DNA from: Spirochaetota bacterium
GTDB taxonomy: Bacteria > Spirochaetota > UBA4802 > UBA5550
Direction of reading: 5' to 3'
Length of the DNA stretch: 48,908 nt
Assembly (NCBI GenBank): GCA_016933025.1
Contig: JAFGBT010000016.1
Span: 1-48,908 of the forward strand
This document shows, piece by piece, positions 1-8,317 of this stretch. A program made the position numbers and the translations under genes. How positions within the stretch are numbered: the stretch's first letter is position 1; each line of letters starts with the position of its first letter. The notes under the pieces were generated by a model, which was not told where the DNA came from, searched no databases, and saw only the letters and a list, made by a program, of their open reading frames with translations.

Positions 1-113
1 CGTTTTGATTATTTTCTTACATATTTGTTATGTCTCCATATAATTTTCAATTAATTTATTTCTCTTTGAGTTTGTCAACACTCCCGCGTACGAATCCCCC
101 CTCATATTTGCAC

Positions 114-159
114 GACCCGCCACCGGGTCACTCGCGCTGCCCTGGGTGCACAGGGCAGC
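114..159. repeat. two adjacent short hairpins
   Basis: Positions 114-129 form GACCCG-CCAC-CGGGTC, and 136-159 form GCTGCCCTG-GGTGCA-CAGGGCAGC, both with perfect arms. They lie in the 266-base region before the first gene, whose first 75 bases are AT-rich and hold no gene I can support. They may be REP-like elements or a terminator for a gene outside the window; no T-run follows. Confidence 0.5.
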
Positions 160-178
160 ATATGAATGAAATATTGAC

Positions 179-242
179 TTGGCAAATACAAGATACGCCA
201 GTATCTTGATATACACAGGGGGCCGCGCGGCAGCGCCGGCCC
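179..242 (+). promoter_or_regulatory. promoter plus leader resembling the rnpB 5' end
   Basis: A TTGGCA box (179-184), a 17-nt spacer and TATCTT (202-207) make a plausible housekeeping promoter. From 202 to 242 the sequence matches the rnpB promoter/5' end (14356-14396) at 35 of 41 ungapped positions, and the -35 to -10 distance is identical. The transcript would begin with a G/C hairpin (GGGGCCG...CGGCCCC) and lead directly into the SDR gene at 267. Similarity is seen directly; origin by duplication is inferred. Confidence 0.6.
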
Positions 243-266
243 CGGCTGCTCGAGCATGGTGCTGTT

Positions 267-1718
267 ATGAAGGTTTTGCTGACGGGAGCGACGGGCTATA
301 TCGGACGGCGGCTCAAGGACATCCTGATGGATGATCCGGGTGTCGACCTGCGGCTCTTCGTGCGGAACGCGCGCAGGGTCAGCGAGGCGGCGAAGGGCCG
401 CGTCGAGATCTGCGAGGGGGATTCCCTCGACCGGGAATCGCTCGACCGGGCGCTCCAGGGCGTCGATGTCGCATACTATCTGATCCATTCCATGGGATCC
501 AGAGGAGACTTCATGGAGCTCGATCGCGCCAGCGCCCTGAACTTCAGGGAGGCCTGTATAGCCGCCGGCGTCAGGCGGATAATTTACCTGGGCGGCCTCG
601 GCGCGAAAGAGGGCGCGAGCAGGCATCTCCTGAGCCGCATCGAGACCGGCGAAATACTCTCTGCCCGCCCCGACAGAATACAGACCATCTGGTTCCGCGC
701 CGCCATGATCATCGGGGCGGGGAGCGCGAGCTTCGAGATACTCTGGAACTTCGTCGAAAAAGTCCCGTTCATGATAGTGCCGCTGCAAATAGCGACGAAG
801 ACCGAGCCGATTGCCGTCGACGACGTGCTGACCTACCTGATGCTCGCGAAAGACCTTGACGCGGAGGGCGATGTCGTTGTCGATATCGGCTCGGAGGTCA
901 TGAGCTACGAGGATATCCTGAAAAGAACGGCCGGACTGCTCGCCGTCAGAAGGCGCGTCGCGAAGGTTCGCCTTCCGTTTCCCCGGTTATACATTTATAT
1001 CGCCACCCTCATCTTTCCTGTTTCGCGCAGGATTACGGCGGCGCTCCTGAAGGGAGTTAACTGCGAAACCGTCAGGCAGAACGACGCCGCAGACCGATAT
1101 TTTCCGGGCATCGCGCCGGTGCCGTTCGAAGAGGCGATGCGGCTGGCCTTCCGCGAGATCGAGAACAAGCAGGTGCTGAGCCGGTGGAGCGACAGCGGCG
1201 GCCGTCTCCATGACGTGCTCGATCATGCGGCATACCCCCATGAGGTGCTGGTCGACCGGACGGTGCGCTCTTTCGGCGACATCCCCGCGGCAAGCGTGTT
1301 TCGCTCGATCATGGCGCTCGGAGGGGAGGAGGGATGGTTTACCTACCATTTCTTATGGGAGATCAGGGGGTTCATCGACAGGCTCTTCGGGGGCTACGGG
1401 ATCAGCCGGGGCCGGAGGAGCGCCGGCAGCCTGAGGATCGGGGATTCCCTCGACTTCTGGAGGGTCGCCGACATCATGGAGAACCGGCGGCTTCTTCTGC
1501 AGGCGCAGATGAGGCTGCCGGGCAGGGCATGGCTTGAATTCGTCATCGAAGGCGGCACGCTGGTCCAGACGGCCTATTTCCTTCCGCATGGCCTGTGGGG
1601 CTATATCTACTGGTATTTATTGAAGCCGTCCCATTACCTGATTTTCAGCGACATGGCGAGAAACATCATCACGCGGGCGCGGGAGTTCGGGAAGAAGGAG
1701 GGCGGGAGAATCACATGA
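267..1718 (+). CDS. SDR-family NAD(P)-binding protein with C-terminal DUF2867 domain
   Basis: The N-terminus carries the Rossmann dinucleotide-binding motif TGATGYIG (residues 6-13), followed by an atypical-SDR/NmrA-like fold to about residue 290. Residues about 300-480 match the plan of the DUF2867 (START-like, hydrophobic-ligand) domain that follows such Rossmann domains in YbjT-type proteins; 483 aa is the usual length for the fusion. Such proteins are presumed NAD(P)H-dependent reductases or epimerases, but the substrate is unknown. No good Shine-Dalgarno precedes the ATG at 267; the leader upstream is unusual because it resembles the rnpB 5' end. The gene stands alone, followed by a repeat-rich gap. 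Confidence 0.85.
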   Translation: MKVLLTGATGYIGRRLKDILMDDPGVDLRLFVRNARRVSEAAKGRVEICEGDSLDRESLDRALQGVDVAYYLIHSMGSRGDFMELDRASALNFREACIAAGVRRIIYLGGLGAKEGASRHLLSRIETGEILSARPDRIQTIWFRAAMIIGAGSASFEILWNFVEKVPFMIVPLQIATKTEPIAVDDVLTYLMLAKDLDAEGDVVVDIGSEVMSYEDILKRTAGLLAVRRRVAKVRLPFPRLYIYIATLIFPVSRRITAALLKGVNCETVRQNDAADRYFPGIAPVPFEEAMRLAFREIENKQVLSRWSDSGGRLHDVLDHAAYPHEVLVDRTVRSFGDIPAASVFRSIMALGGEEGWFTYHFLWEIRGFIDRLFGGYGISRGRRSAGSLRIGDSLDFWRVADIMENRRLLLQAQMRLPGRAWLEFVIEGGTLVQTAYFLPHGLWGYIYWYLLKPSHYLIFSDMARNIITRAREFGKKEGGRIT

Positions 1719-1760
1719 GGAACTGGATGAGGGGGCATTTATTAAATGGGGCCGTCTCAC

Positions 1761-1890
1761 AAGCCCCCTAAATCCCCCGGAGGGGGACTTATATCGATAT
1801 TGTCAATGATACTAAGCCCTCTCCCCGTGGGAGAGGGCGCGCCGGAGGCGGGGTGAGGGCAAGCCCCCCTCCGGGGGGTTTGGGGGGCGT
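1761..1890. repeat. cluster of three GC-rich palindromic intergenic repeats
   Basis: Three palindromes sit in tandem: 1764-1790 (CCCCCTAAATCCCCC with GAGGGGG), 1816-1838 (GCCCTCTCCC-CGT-GGGAGAGGGC followed by GGTGAGGG) and 1861-1889 (inverted version of the first type). The same two types recur at 19.5, 27.9-28.1, 46.5, 47.6 and 48.8 kb. They look like dispersed REP/BIME-type elements. Together with the gene remnant that follows, they fill the gap to MarC. Confidence 0.75.
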
Positions 1891-1929
1891 CGCAGGAGAC
1901 TTTTGGGACGCCCCCATCAAAATATACCC

Positions 1930-2097
1930 CTATATTGCCTTAAAAATTTTCCCGATAGCGGTGTCGTAGCTCGTATTATGCACGCGGGCGGGCAAATAGC
2001 GGAGCATCGTTCCCGTGTCCGCGTCCACCGGCGTGTATATCGATATCATCTCCGCGACCGTCAGCTTCAGCGTATTGACGAGACCTCTTTCATCCGC
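1930..2097 (-). pseudogene. protein-like open stretch directly after the MarC stop
   Basis: In the same frame as MarC and immediately after its TGA there are 55 further sense codons ending in TAG. The translation is protein-like and begins ADERGLVNTLKLTVAEMISI. It has no ATG before its 17th codon and no Shine-Dalgarno. I do not recognise the family. It is probably the 3' remnant of a lost gene; TGA readthrough is a less likely alternative. Confidence 0.35.
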
Positions 2098-2709
2098 TCA
2101 CATGTTTTTCAGCCATGTCTGGATGCCATGCATGATCATTTCTACTGAAATGGTTCCCACGATCAGGGCCGTAATCCGGCCGGTAATTTCGATGTATCGC
2201 TGAACGAGCGGCTCATTGCGGGGCCGTACATAATCATGCAGCTCTTTAAGGACGAGTATCAGCAGAATGGCAATAAGCACGGTCAGTATTACTATAATGC
2301 ACGCAATCACCGGGTTATGCCGCTCGCCGATAATCACACTGGCGCTTATGGTGCCCGGTCCGATAAGAACAGGCATGGCAACCGCTCCGGCGAGGTGCTC
2401 CGACTCGCCCCGGAGGATTTCTATCGCGCTCGGACCGCGGAAAACAAACTGAAATCCTATCAGCAAAAAGATGAGGCCGCCAAATATCTGAAAGGAGGCG
2501 AAGCTTGCCTGGATAATTCTGGAAAAAATAATGTCGCCGAGCACGGCAAAACAGCAGAACACCGCGCTTGCAATTATCGCCGCCCGGGTCATGACCTTGA
2601 TAAACTGCACCCTGTTTAACTTCTGTACCATGTCAAAAAGATACACAATGACCAGAAAGGGATTTAGAAGAACAAGCAGCAGGGCGGAAGATCTTAAAAA
2701 ATCAGTCAT
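2098..2709 (-). CDS. MarC-family integral membrane protein
   Basis: This 203-aa, very hydrophobic protein has about six membrane segments and the hallmarks of the MarC/UPF0056 family: an N-terminal LLVLLNPF stretch, a middle GGLIFLLIGF helix and the AMPVLIGPGTIS motif. Members lie in the inner membrane and their transported substrate is unknown; the link to multiple antibiotic resistance implied by the name was not upheld. I chose ATG 2709 because AGGTGG lies 7 nt upstream. A TTG at 2742 would add 11 residues and also has a weak ribosome site. It is flanked on both sides by protein-like gene remnants, so it may have been inserted into, or left over from, a rearranged locus. Confidence 0.85.
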   Translation of the reverse strand: MTDFLRSSALLLVLLNPFLVIVYLFDMVQKLNRVQFIKVMTRAAIIASAVFCCFAVLGDIIFSRIIQASFASFQIFGGLIFLLIGFQFVFRGPSAIEILRGESEHLAGAVAMPVLIGPGTISASVIIGERHNPVIACIIVILTVLIAILLILVLKELHDYVRPRNEPLVQRYIEITGRITALIVGTISVEMIMHGIQTWLKNM

Positions 2710-2821
2710 ATCAGTCCACCTGATATTTATTTGATAATACAAGGCAATGTTCCTTGCTCAATCTATATTCGCGCGGGGCAATTGCCATTTCTACACTGGA
2801 TATAACATGTCGGAAGGGCGA

Positions 2822-2926
2822 TGACAAGCAAAAAAAGCTCCGCCCGAGGCATTGGGCGAGTTAGCCATCGAAGGCGGCATGCCGCGAAAGGTCCTGAGGC
2901 GGGTCAGGGAGTTCGGTTTAGAGTAA
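2822..2926 (+). pseudogene. possible 3' remnant of a gene
   Basis: Between TGA (2822-2824) and TAA (2924-2926) there are 33 sense codons that read like a protein C-terminus, including APPEALGELAIEGGMPRKVL. There is no ATG or ribosome site before it, and it overlaps the end of the minus-strand TIM-barrel gene by 9 nt. Most likely it is a gene tail left by a rearrangement; chance cannot be excluded. Confidence 0.25.
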
Positions 2927-3634
2927 TTTCTTGGCAAGCCGGAATGTCTCGTCCGCTTCTTCGACAGAAGCGATTCCTATCGCAACACCCGATATGCTCT
3001 GCACCGTGCCGATGTATTCAAGCGCCTCGGCCGGGGGAAGCTTGCCCGCGGCAAGGGTCTTCTTCGCCATGACCGCCTTCGGGGTTTTGCTGATAATATC
3101 GAGCGTGTTCAGGCGGTCTCCTCCCATCATCATTCCCGACTTGTTGACGGGCGCGAGATAGACTGCGATGTCGAGGCCGGATGCGTCTATACGCGGGATC
3201 GTCCTGTCGGGCCTGTGAGTCGCGCAGCCGGGGATCCTTCCGGCGTCCCGTATCGCGCCGATGATCTCGGCCATAAGAGACGCGCTTCCCGAGTCGGCGA
3301 TCATCGCGTGCATAAGGACCACGCTGCTGTCCAGTGCTTCGGCGTACTTCATTTCCTGCTGCCAGTCGTCAATTCCTATCGCGATTGAAGATTTTAATTT
3401 TTTCCCCGTCCTCGACTCCGCTTCCAAAATAGAATCGACTATCGTTTTATAGGCGATTGCCTGGATTCCTTCGATGCCCATCTCAATCGATTTGACGATT
3501 ATATCGACCATGTTTCCCGGCTTTTCATAGAGATTGCTGTAATACCTGAGGGACCGCGAACCGAACTGGCCGGCGCCGAGGAACGGGGATGTCCCCAGAG
3601 AGATTTTCGGGAATTCGATGTTTTCTATTATCAT
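2918..3634 (-). CDS. TIM-barrel protein, possibly aldo/keto-reductase-like
   Basis: A 238-aa soluble protein with an N-terminal KISLGTSPFLGAGQFG segment and regularly alternating strands and helices, ending in SGVAIGIASVEEADETFRLA. This fits a TIM barrel and is reminiscent of aldo/keto reductases, but the Asp-Tyr-Lys-His tetrad of that family is not evident, so no reaction is assigned. ATG 3634 and TTG 3640 are both possible starts; GGAG lies 5 nt before the TTG. The start region contains a 13-bp direct repeat (3632-3644 and 3649-3661), so an identical ATG sits 17 bp upstream and is followed by only one codon and a stop. Confidence 0.65.
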   Translation of the reverse strand: MIIENIEFPKISLGTSPFLGAGQFGSRSLRYYSNLYEKPGNMVDIIVKSIEMGIEGIQAIAYKTIVDSILEAESRTGKKLKSSIAIGIDDWQQEMKYAEALDSSVVLMHAMIADSGSASLMAEIIGAIRDAGRIPGCATHRPDRTIPRIDASGLDIAVYLAPVNKSGMMMGGDRLNTLDIISKTPKAVMAKKTLAAGKLPPAEALEYIGTVQSISGVAIGIASVEEADETFRLAKKLL

Positions 3635-3801
3635 CTGCAATTTTACTCCATCTGCAATTTTGACGGAAGAGAGGGAATGAGCCTTATCTGTCGAAGCAGG
3701 TATACCTCAACTGAAGCTGTTTGCCAAGTAAAAAAGTTTCAGGCAGCAGCCTTGAATTTTTTCGACCGCTGAAACATCAAGATATTGCCTCGCCTCCGGC
3801 A

Positions 3802-4674
3802 TCACGCGCCGGTGAGCCCCCGCAGCCGCAGACGGCGAATTCTGTTCAGGGGATTGAAAAGCGGGGAGAGCCTGCTCGGCTTGGCTTCGGGCACCATGAG
3901 CTGGGGCATGGTGTACAACCTGAGGCTAATCCTCCCCCGCCGGCTCTCCCGGAGGAAGGCCGAGACCGCGCAGATGAACATATCGCGCGGCATTATTCCC
4001 CGGACATCAACGAACCCGATTTCCCGGAGGCCGTCGCGGATGATGGTGCTGCAGTTGCGCGTGAAGAACCGGAACTCCGCGTACTTGTGCGGCCGCCGCG
4101 GATTCACGGGCGTCTCGTGGATGTGGCGCATCCGGCCCAGGTTGTACCTCATGAGCGCCGGGACATCGGCACCCTCGACCCGGGCCACGTGTATCGTCCG
4201 CATGAAGCTGCGCCCGAACTTATCGTAGTGCGGCCTCGCCGGATCGCTCAGGTCGAAGCCGCCCGTTACCGGGTGCGGCGCGAACTCGCCCAGGGCCGGC
4301 CGGTAGAGATACTCCTCCGGCGTCATCACCTCGTTCTCGTTTACCAGGTGGGAGTAGTTGAAAACCAGCCCGTCGATGTTGAGGGCGATGTGCCCGAAGG
4401 TGGAGGCCGGATACCGCACCAGGCGCTCATTGTAGTACAGCTCAAAGAACGGGGACGCCGGTTCCTCTCTGGGCCATACCAGGAGGATGGGGAGATTCGA
4501 TTCGTAGTCGCGCTGGGAGAGAAAACGGGCCCGGACGCGGCGTCCTTCAAAGTGCGTGATATAGCCGCGCCAGATCGGGTGTCCATCCAGAAGACGCTCG
4601 CCTCCGTCTCCTTCGATGAAGGGAAAACTGCCTTCCCGGCGGAGGGTCCCTTCGTATACCGTTTCTTCGGCCAT
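3802..4674 (-). CDS. probable papain-like-fold protein (DUF4105/permuted NlpC-P60 type)
   Basis: This 290-aa protein has no signal peptide. Two spaced motifs, STFGHIALNIDGLVFNYS (about residues 91-108) and FFTRNCSTIIRDGL (about 203-216), supply a His and a Cys in the order expected for circularly permuted papain-like proteins such as DUF4105/Lnb-N and NlpC/P60 relatives. I infer a thiol hydrolase or acyltransferase acting on lipid or peptide substrates; the exact family is uncertain. It follows the MFS transporter by only 20 nt on the same strand and is probably co-transcribed. The ATG has GGAGG 12 nt upstream. Confidence 0.6.
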   Translation of the reverse strand: MAEETVYEGTLRREGSFPFIEGDGGERLLDGHPIWRGYITHFEGRRVRARFLSQRDYESNLPILLVWPREEPASPFFELYYNERLVRYPASTFGHIALNIDGLVFNYSHLVNENEVMTPEEYLYRPALGEFAPHPVTGGFDLSDPARPHYDKFGRSFMRTIHVARVEGADVPALMRYNLGRMRHIHETPVNPRRPHKYAEFRFFTRNCSTIIRDGLREIGFVDVRGIMPRDMFICAVSAFLRESRRGRISLRLYTMPQLMVPEAKPSRLSPLFNPLNRIRRLRLRGLTGA

Positions 4675-4694
4675 TGAGCGTCTTCGCCTCCGCG

Positions 4695-6023
4695 CTATTC
4701 GCCGTCGTGGGCGCGCGCCGCGGCCATGCCGCGCCTCTCGTTAATGAGTAGGGTGACGACGATCGCGATTAAGAAGAAGGCGCCGCAGAGAAGGATCGCC
4801 GTGTTGAGGCCGAGGTAGCTCTGGAGAACCCCCAGCGCAATGAGGCCGATGATGGAGGCGAGGCGCCCGGTGAGGCTCCAGAGACCGAAGAACTCGCCGG
4901 CCTTGGACTCGGGCGAAAAGATGCCCACCATGGCGCGGCACGATGACTGCGTGGCGCCCAGACCGAGTCCCGCTATGGACCCGACGACCAGGAAGACGCT
5001 TTGGGGGTGCAGGGCGGTCCCCATCATATCGTTGACGAGATCCGTCACCCGCCCGGTCCCGTAAATGAGCAGGATGGCCACGACCCAGAGCGCCAGGGTG
5101 ATGGCGTAGGTGCGCCGCGCGCCGATCCTGTCCTGAATGACGCCGAAGGCGAAGGCCCCGAGGGCCGCCGTGAGCTGGGTGATGATGAACATCATCGTCT
5201 GCACCGCGGGAGTCCACCGCACCACCTGGTCCCCGTAGATGAAGGCGAAGCTGATGACGATGGAGAGCCCCGCGTACGCGAAAAGGAACGAGACGAGGAG
5301 GATCATCAGGTCTCGGTAGTCGCGGACGTCCCTGAAGGTCTTCATCAGCCGGTTCAATCCGATGGAAAAATAACCCTCGCCGGCGGGGAGCTTCTTCGCC
5401 GTGCCCCGCTCTTTCACCCAGAGAAAGGTGGGTATGGCAGCCAGGAGGAAAAAAGCGCCGGTGATGGGCCCGGTGAACCGGAGGTTGTTGAAGTTCTCCA
5501 GGGTCTGGGGCCCCAGGCCGAAGAGGACCAGGGCCGTGGAGATGAGCCCGCCGAAGTAGCCGAGCGCCCAGGCGTATCCTGAGATCTTGCCCAGCTCTTC
5601 CGGAGTACCGAGGTGGGGCAGAAAGCTCGATATGAACGCCTCGCCCAGGGAGAAGCCGATGTTGGAGAGGATCAGAAAGAGCATGCCCAGGAACACGTAT
5701 CCAGGCTGGACGAAGTAGAGTGCAGAGGTGAAGATCACCGTGAGCAGATAGCTCGCGAAGAGGAACTTTTTCTTCGACGCCGAGAAGTCCATGATGGCGC
5801 CTATCACCGGCGCCGAGGCAAGGACGATGAGGTAGCTGATGGACAGCGCCAGGCTCCAGAGGAAGTTGCCCGTGCGGTATTCGGGCCCGTCTCCCACGAT
5901 GAACTTTGGGAAGAGAACGCTGAAGACCACGGTAATGATGACGGTGGTGTATGACGAGTTGGCGAAATCGAACATCGCCCAGCCGAATTTTTCCTTCCCC
6001 GAGGATTTCTTTGCCTTTTCCAT
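4695..6023 (-). CDS. MFS transporter, UMF1/Atg22-like family
   Basis: The 442-aa protein has about 12 membrane helices. The FGWAMFDFANSSYTTVI segment near the N-terminus is diagnostic of the UMF1/vacuole-effluxer Atg22-like branch of the major facilitator superfamily. Yeast Atg22 exports amino acids from the vacuole; substrates of bacterial members are unknown. ATG 6023 is chosen because AAGAAGGA lies 8 nt upstream and the helix/FDFANSS region starts just after it; the frame is open for 35 more codons upstream but without a signal. It probably heads an operon with the papain-like-fold gene. Confidence 0.88.
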   Translation of the reverse strand: MEKAKKSSGKEKFGWAMFDFANSSYTTVIITVVFSVLFPKFIVGDGPEYRTGNFLWSLALSISYLIVLASAPVIGAIMDFSASKKKFLFASYLLTVIFTSALYFVQPGYVFLGMLFLILSNIGFSLGEAFISSFLPHLGTPEELGKISGYAWALGYFGGLISTALVLFGLGPQTLENFNNLRFTGPITGAFFLLAAIPTFLWVKERGTAKKLPAGEGYFSIGLNRLMKTFRDVRDYRDLMILLVSFLFAYAGLSIVISFAFIYGDQVVRWTPAVQTMMFIITQLTAALGAFAFGVIQDRIGARRTYAITLALWVVAILLIYGTGRVTDLVNDMMGTALHPQSVFLVVGSIAGLGLGATQSSCRAMVGIFSPESKAGEFFGLWSLTGRLASIIGLIALGVLQSYLGLNTAILLCGAFFLIAIVVTLLINERRGMAAARAHDGE

Positions 6024-6183
6024 CAATGCGTTCCTTCTTTTTTTATACAGGATGTAATTACATCCGGCGGGAAAAGTCAAGTCAAAACGCCCCTGTTTTT
6101 TTTGACAGCCGCGCATACCGCCCGGCAAAAAGTTCTGGACGGTGGTCTTTAAAATGTAATAATAATTTCAAGCTTTTGCGCAT

Positions 6184-6211
6184 TTGACGCAACGTTTATA
6201 AATAGTATTTA
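6184..6211 (+). promoter_or_regulatory. sigma-70-type promoter of the aldolase gene
   Basis: TTGACG (6184-6189) and TATTTA (6206-6211) are separated by 16 nt in the AT-rich divergent region between the MFS gene and the class II aldolase gene. A GAGGT ribosome site follows shortly before the ATG at 6236. Confidence 0.5.
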
Positions 6212-6235
6212 ATCATTAGCAGGTATGAGGTAAAA

Positions 6236-6841
6236 ATGGATAAAAAGCTTCTCGATGGCTATACGGGTGTTAAATTCGATACGGTATGTATTGACAATAA
6301 CCTGCCGGAAAAGGCAACAAAATACAAATCAATGTTTAAGGAGAGCGGGGATACATTGCGCATCCATTCTATGGCCCCGGCAAACGGCGGAAATATCAGC
6401 ATGCGATTTGAAGAAGGGTTTCTGATAACCTCTTCCGGCTGTAATCTCGGATGCGTGGGAGAGGATGAGATCGCGTACGTTGAGGATTTTTCAATTGAGG
6501 ATAAAATGGTACGATACAGGGGGCCCTGCCTTCCTTCCTCCGAGACCTTTCTCCACGGTCTCCTGTATTCTGAAAAGAAGGATATTTCAGCTGTGATGCA
6601 CGCGCACGATGAAATCGCCACATCCATGAGTTTGCGCGGTATTATTCATGTGACAGACAGGGAAGAGCCGTATGGCACGGTCGAGCTCGCGGTGATCTGC
6701 CTTGAAGCCTTTAAAAAAGAAGAGGAGATTGTTGTGCTTAAAAATCACGGCTATGTGGCAATCGGCTCTTCTCTCGGCAGCGTCACGGAGAAGATAGTTG
6801 AAATGCACAAGAGGCTGATCAAGATAAAAGGAAGGGAGTGA
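6236..6841 (+). CDS. class II aldolase/adducin family protein
   Basis: At 201 aa it has the size of bacterial fuculose/ribulose-phosphate aldolase relatives. Visible motifs are GGNIS (51-55), ITSSGCNLG (64-72), the zinc-ligand HAH (122-124) and a third His in KNHGY (about 170). Family enzymes cleave or epimerise sugar phosphates with a divalent metal; the substrate cannot be told from sequence. A weak promoter (6184-6211) and a GAGGT ribosome site support the start. It is a single-gene unit, convergent with the HD-GYP gene. Confidence 0.87.
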   Translation: MDKKLLDGYTGVKFDTVCIDNNLPEKATKYKSMFKESGDTLRIHSMAPANGGNISMRFEEGFLITSSGCNLGCVGEDEIAYVEDFSIEDKMVRYRGPCLPSSETFLHGLLYSEKKDISAVMHAHDEIATSMSLRGIIHVTDREEPYGTVELAVICLEAFKKEEEIVVLKNHGYVAIGSSLGSVTEKIVEMHKRLIKIKGRE

Positions 6842-6930
6842 TTAAATGCCGGCGGTCTTGAATTTATTATCCAGGCGGGAATACCAGAATATTCCCGGTT
6901 GATGATATGAGGATAGTTGCCGCCGCGGTT

Positions 6931-7923
6931 CTATTCGACATTTTCAAAAGAAAAACCGCCTTCCCGTAACAGAGCGCAGCAGGCATCAACCACTTCGCTG
7001 TCATAAATGATGCCGCTGTTGTTTTCAATCTCATCAATGGCCTGGCCAAGTCCCAGAGAGGGGCGGTACGGCCGGTGAGATGACATTGATTCAACCACAT
7101 CGGAAACAGACACGATGCGCGACTCAAGCAAAATATCTCCCTTCTTAAGATTTCTCGGATACCCCGATCCATCAATGCGTTCATGATGCTGGTATACAAC
7201 TTCTGAAAAAATTCTGGGCAGTTCTATCTCGCTTAAAATCTGGTAGCCAACCAGCGGATGCTCCTTGATAAGCAGAAACTCCGCTTCGCTGAGACGGGTG
7301 GGCTTGGCCAGGATCTCCGAGGGGACGGATATCTTGCCGATATCATGGATCGTTGCCACAATATAAATGGCTTCAATCTGTTCCGGAGGAAGCCCCATCC
7401 TGACGGCAATGGCGCGCGACAGGTTGCCCACCCTGCGCTGGTGCCCTGCCGTGTAGGGATCACGGAACTCTACAGTTTTTCCTATGGCATGCAGGGCCCC
7501 GGTAAGCATGACCTGCAGTTTGGCCAAACTGTCGTTGAGACTCCTCTCCAGCTGATATTTATGAAGTGAAAGGCTGATCACCGTGGAAAGGTTCCGCTTT
7601 TCAAAGGGCTTGACTATATACCCGTAGGGTGACGCTTCTTTTGCGCGTCCGATAAGCTCCTCATCAGTGAAAGCTGAGATAAAAATTATGGGTATATCGG
7701 TTTGCTGATGAATTTCAACAGCCGCTTCAATGCCGTCCATGCTGCCATCGAGAATGATATCCATGAGAATAAGATCAGGATGGTCGTTCAGGGCTGCCGC
7801 CACTGCCGCTTTGCCGCTATCAACAATGTCCAGCACGCGATAGTCGAGCGACTTCAGCAGCCCTGAAAGATAAAGGGCGCTTATCCTTTCATCTTCAACT
7901 ATTAATATTTTTATCTTTTCCAT
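6931..7923 (-). CDS. response regulator with HD-GYP phosphodiesterase output
   Basis: Residues 1-120 form a receiver domain with the acidic pair ED (10-11), phospho-acceptor Asp55 and the TA/KP-type residues (K105 in VKPFE). Residues about 140-320 form an HD-GYP domain with HDIGK (193-197), HHE (246-248) and GSGYP (252-256), all intact, so cyclic-di-GMP hydrolysis is likely. The 330-aa length is typical. ATG 7923 is preferred to one 12 nt upstream because of family alignment (MEKIKILIVEDE). No cognate histidine kinase is adjacent. Confidence 0.93.
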   Translation of the reverse strand: MEKIKILIVEDERISALYLSGLLKSLDYRVLDIVDSGKAAVAAALNDHPDLILMDIILDGSMDGIEAAVEIHQQTDIPIIFISAFTDEELIGRAKEASPYGYIVKPFEKRNLSTVISLSLHKYQLERSLNDSLAKLQVMLTGALHAIGKTVEFRDPYTAGHQRRVGNLSRAIAVRMGLPPEQIEAIYIVATIHDIGKISVPSEILAKPTRLSEAEFLLIKEHPLVGYQILSEIELPRIFSEVVYQHHERIDGSGYPRNLKKGDILLESRIVSVSDVVESMSSHRPYRPSLGLGQAIDEIENNSGIIYDSEVVDACCALLREGGFSFENVE

Positions 7924-7935
7924 TTCCCATGCCAC

Positions 7936-8317
7936 TGTGATATCGTGTATATCTGCGGGTCAGGGAAGCACTTGTCAGCCAGGAAAGGAGCCCTTGGAGA
8001 ACAGGAGGTCGCGCCATACAACTGTGCTTATTGGTGCTGATAATCGCACACTTGAGGCACGGTGACAAGTAAAAAATTTCGATACGGAGACTTAAAATTC
8101 GCGCGCCTTCCGGGTGACCGGGCGGTCTGGCAGCATGCCTGATAAGGTTTGAGCAGTCAGCCGATATACGCTTTAATCGGGCCGGCTTGTGTGGGAGATT
8201 ATTATTCACTGCCACCGACCGCCTGTCCGGGTTCCGCCTGCTCATTTCGATGCGACGTATAACATGCATGTTTCGCATCATTTCCCGCGATATGAACAGG
8301 TTGATGGAATTAATATA
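7936..8317. other. gap without a supported gene
   Basis: About 380 bases between the HD-GYP gene and the end of the NHL lipoprotein gene. An antisense frame of 128 codons (7895-8281, minus) is open, but it lacks a ribosome site and has a composition unlike the neighbours. I see no RNA or repeat here. Confidence 0.5.

Noticed and set aside
102..788. Long minus-strand frame over the SDR gene
   Set aside because: Antisense to a well-supported gene; product is Arg/Pro/Ala-rich without a recognisable domain.
3721..4677. 318-codon plus-strand frame
   Set aside because: Antisense to the papain-like-fold gene, which has motifs and operon context; the plus product is low-complexity.
7895..8281. 128-codon minus-strand frame between HD-GYP and NHL genes
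   Set aside because: No ribosome site, no domain, composition unlike a gene, overlaps the start of the HD-GYP gene.
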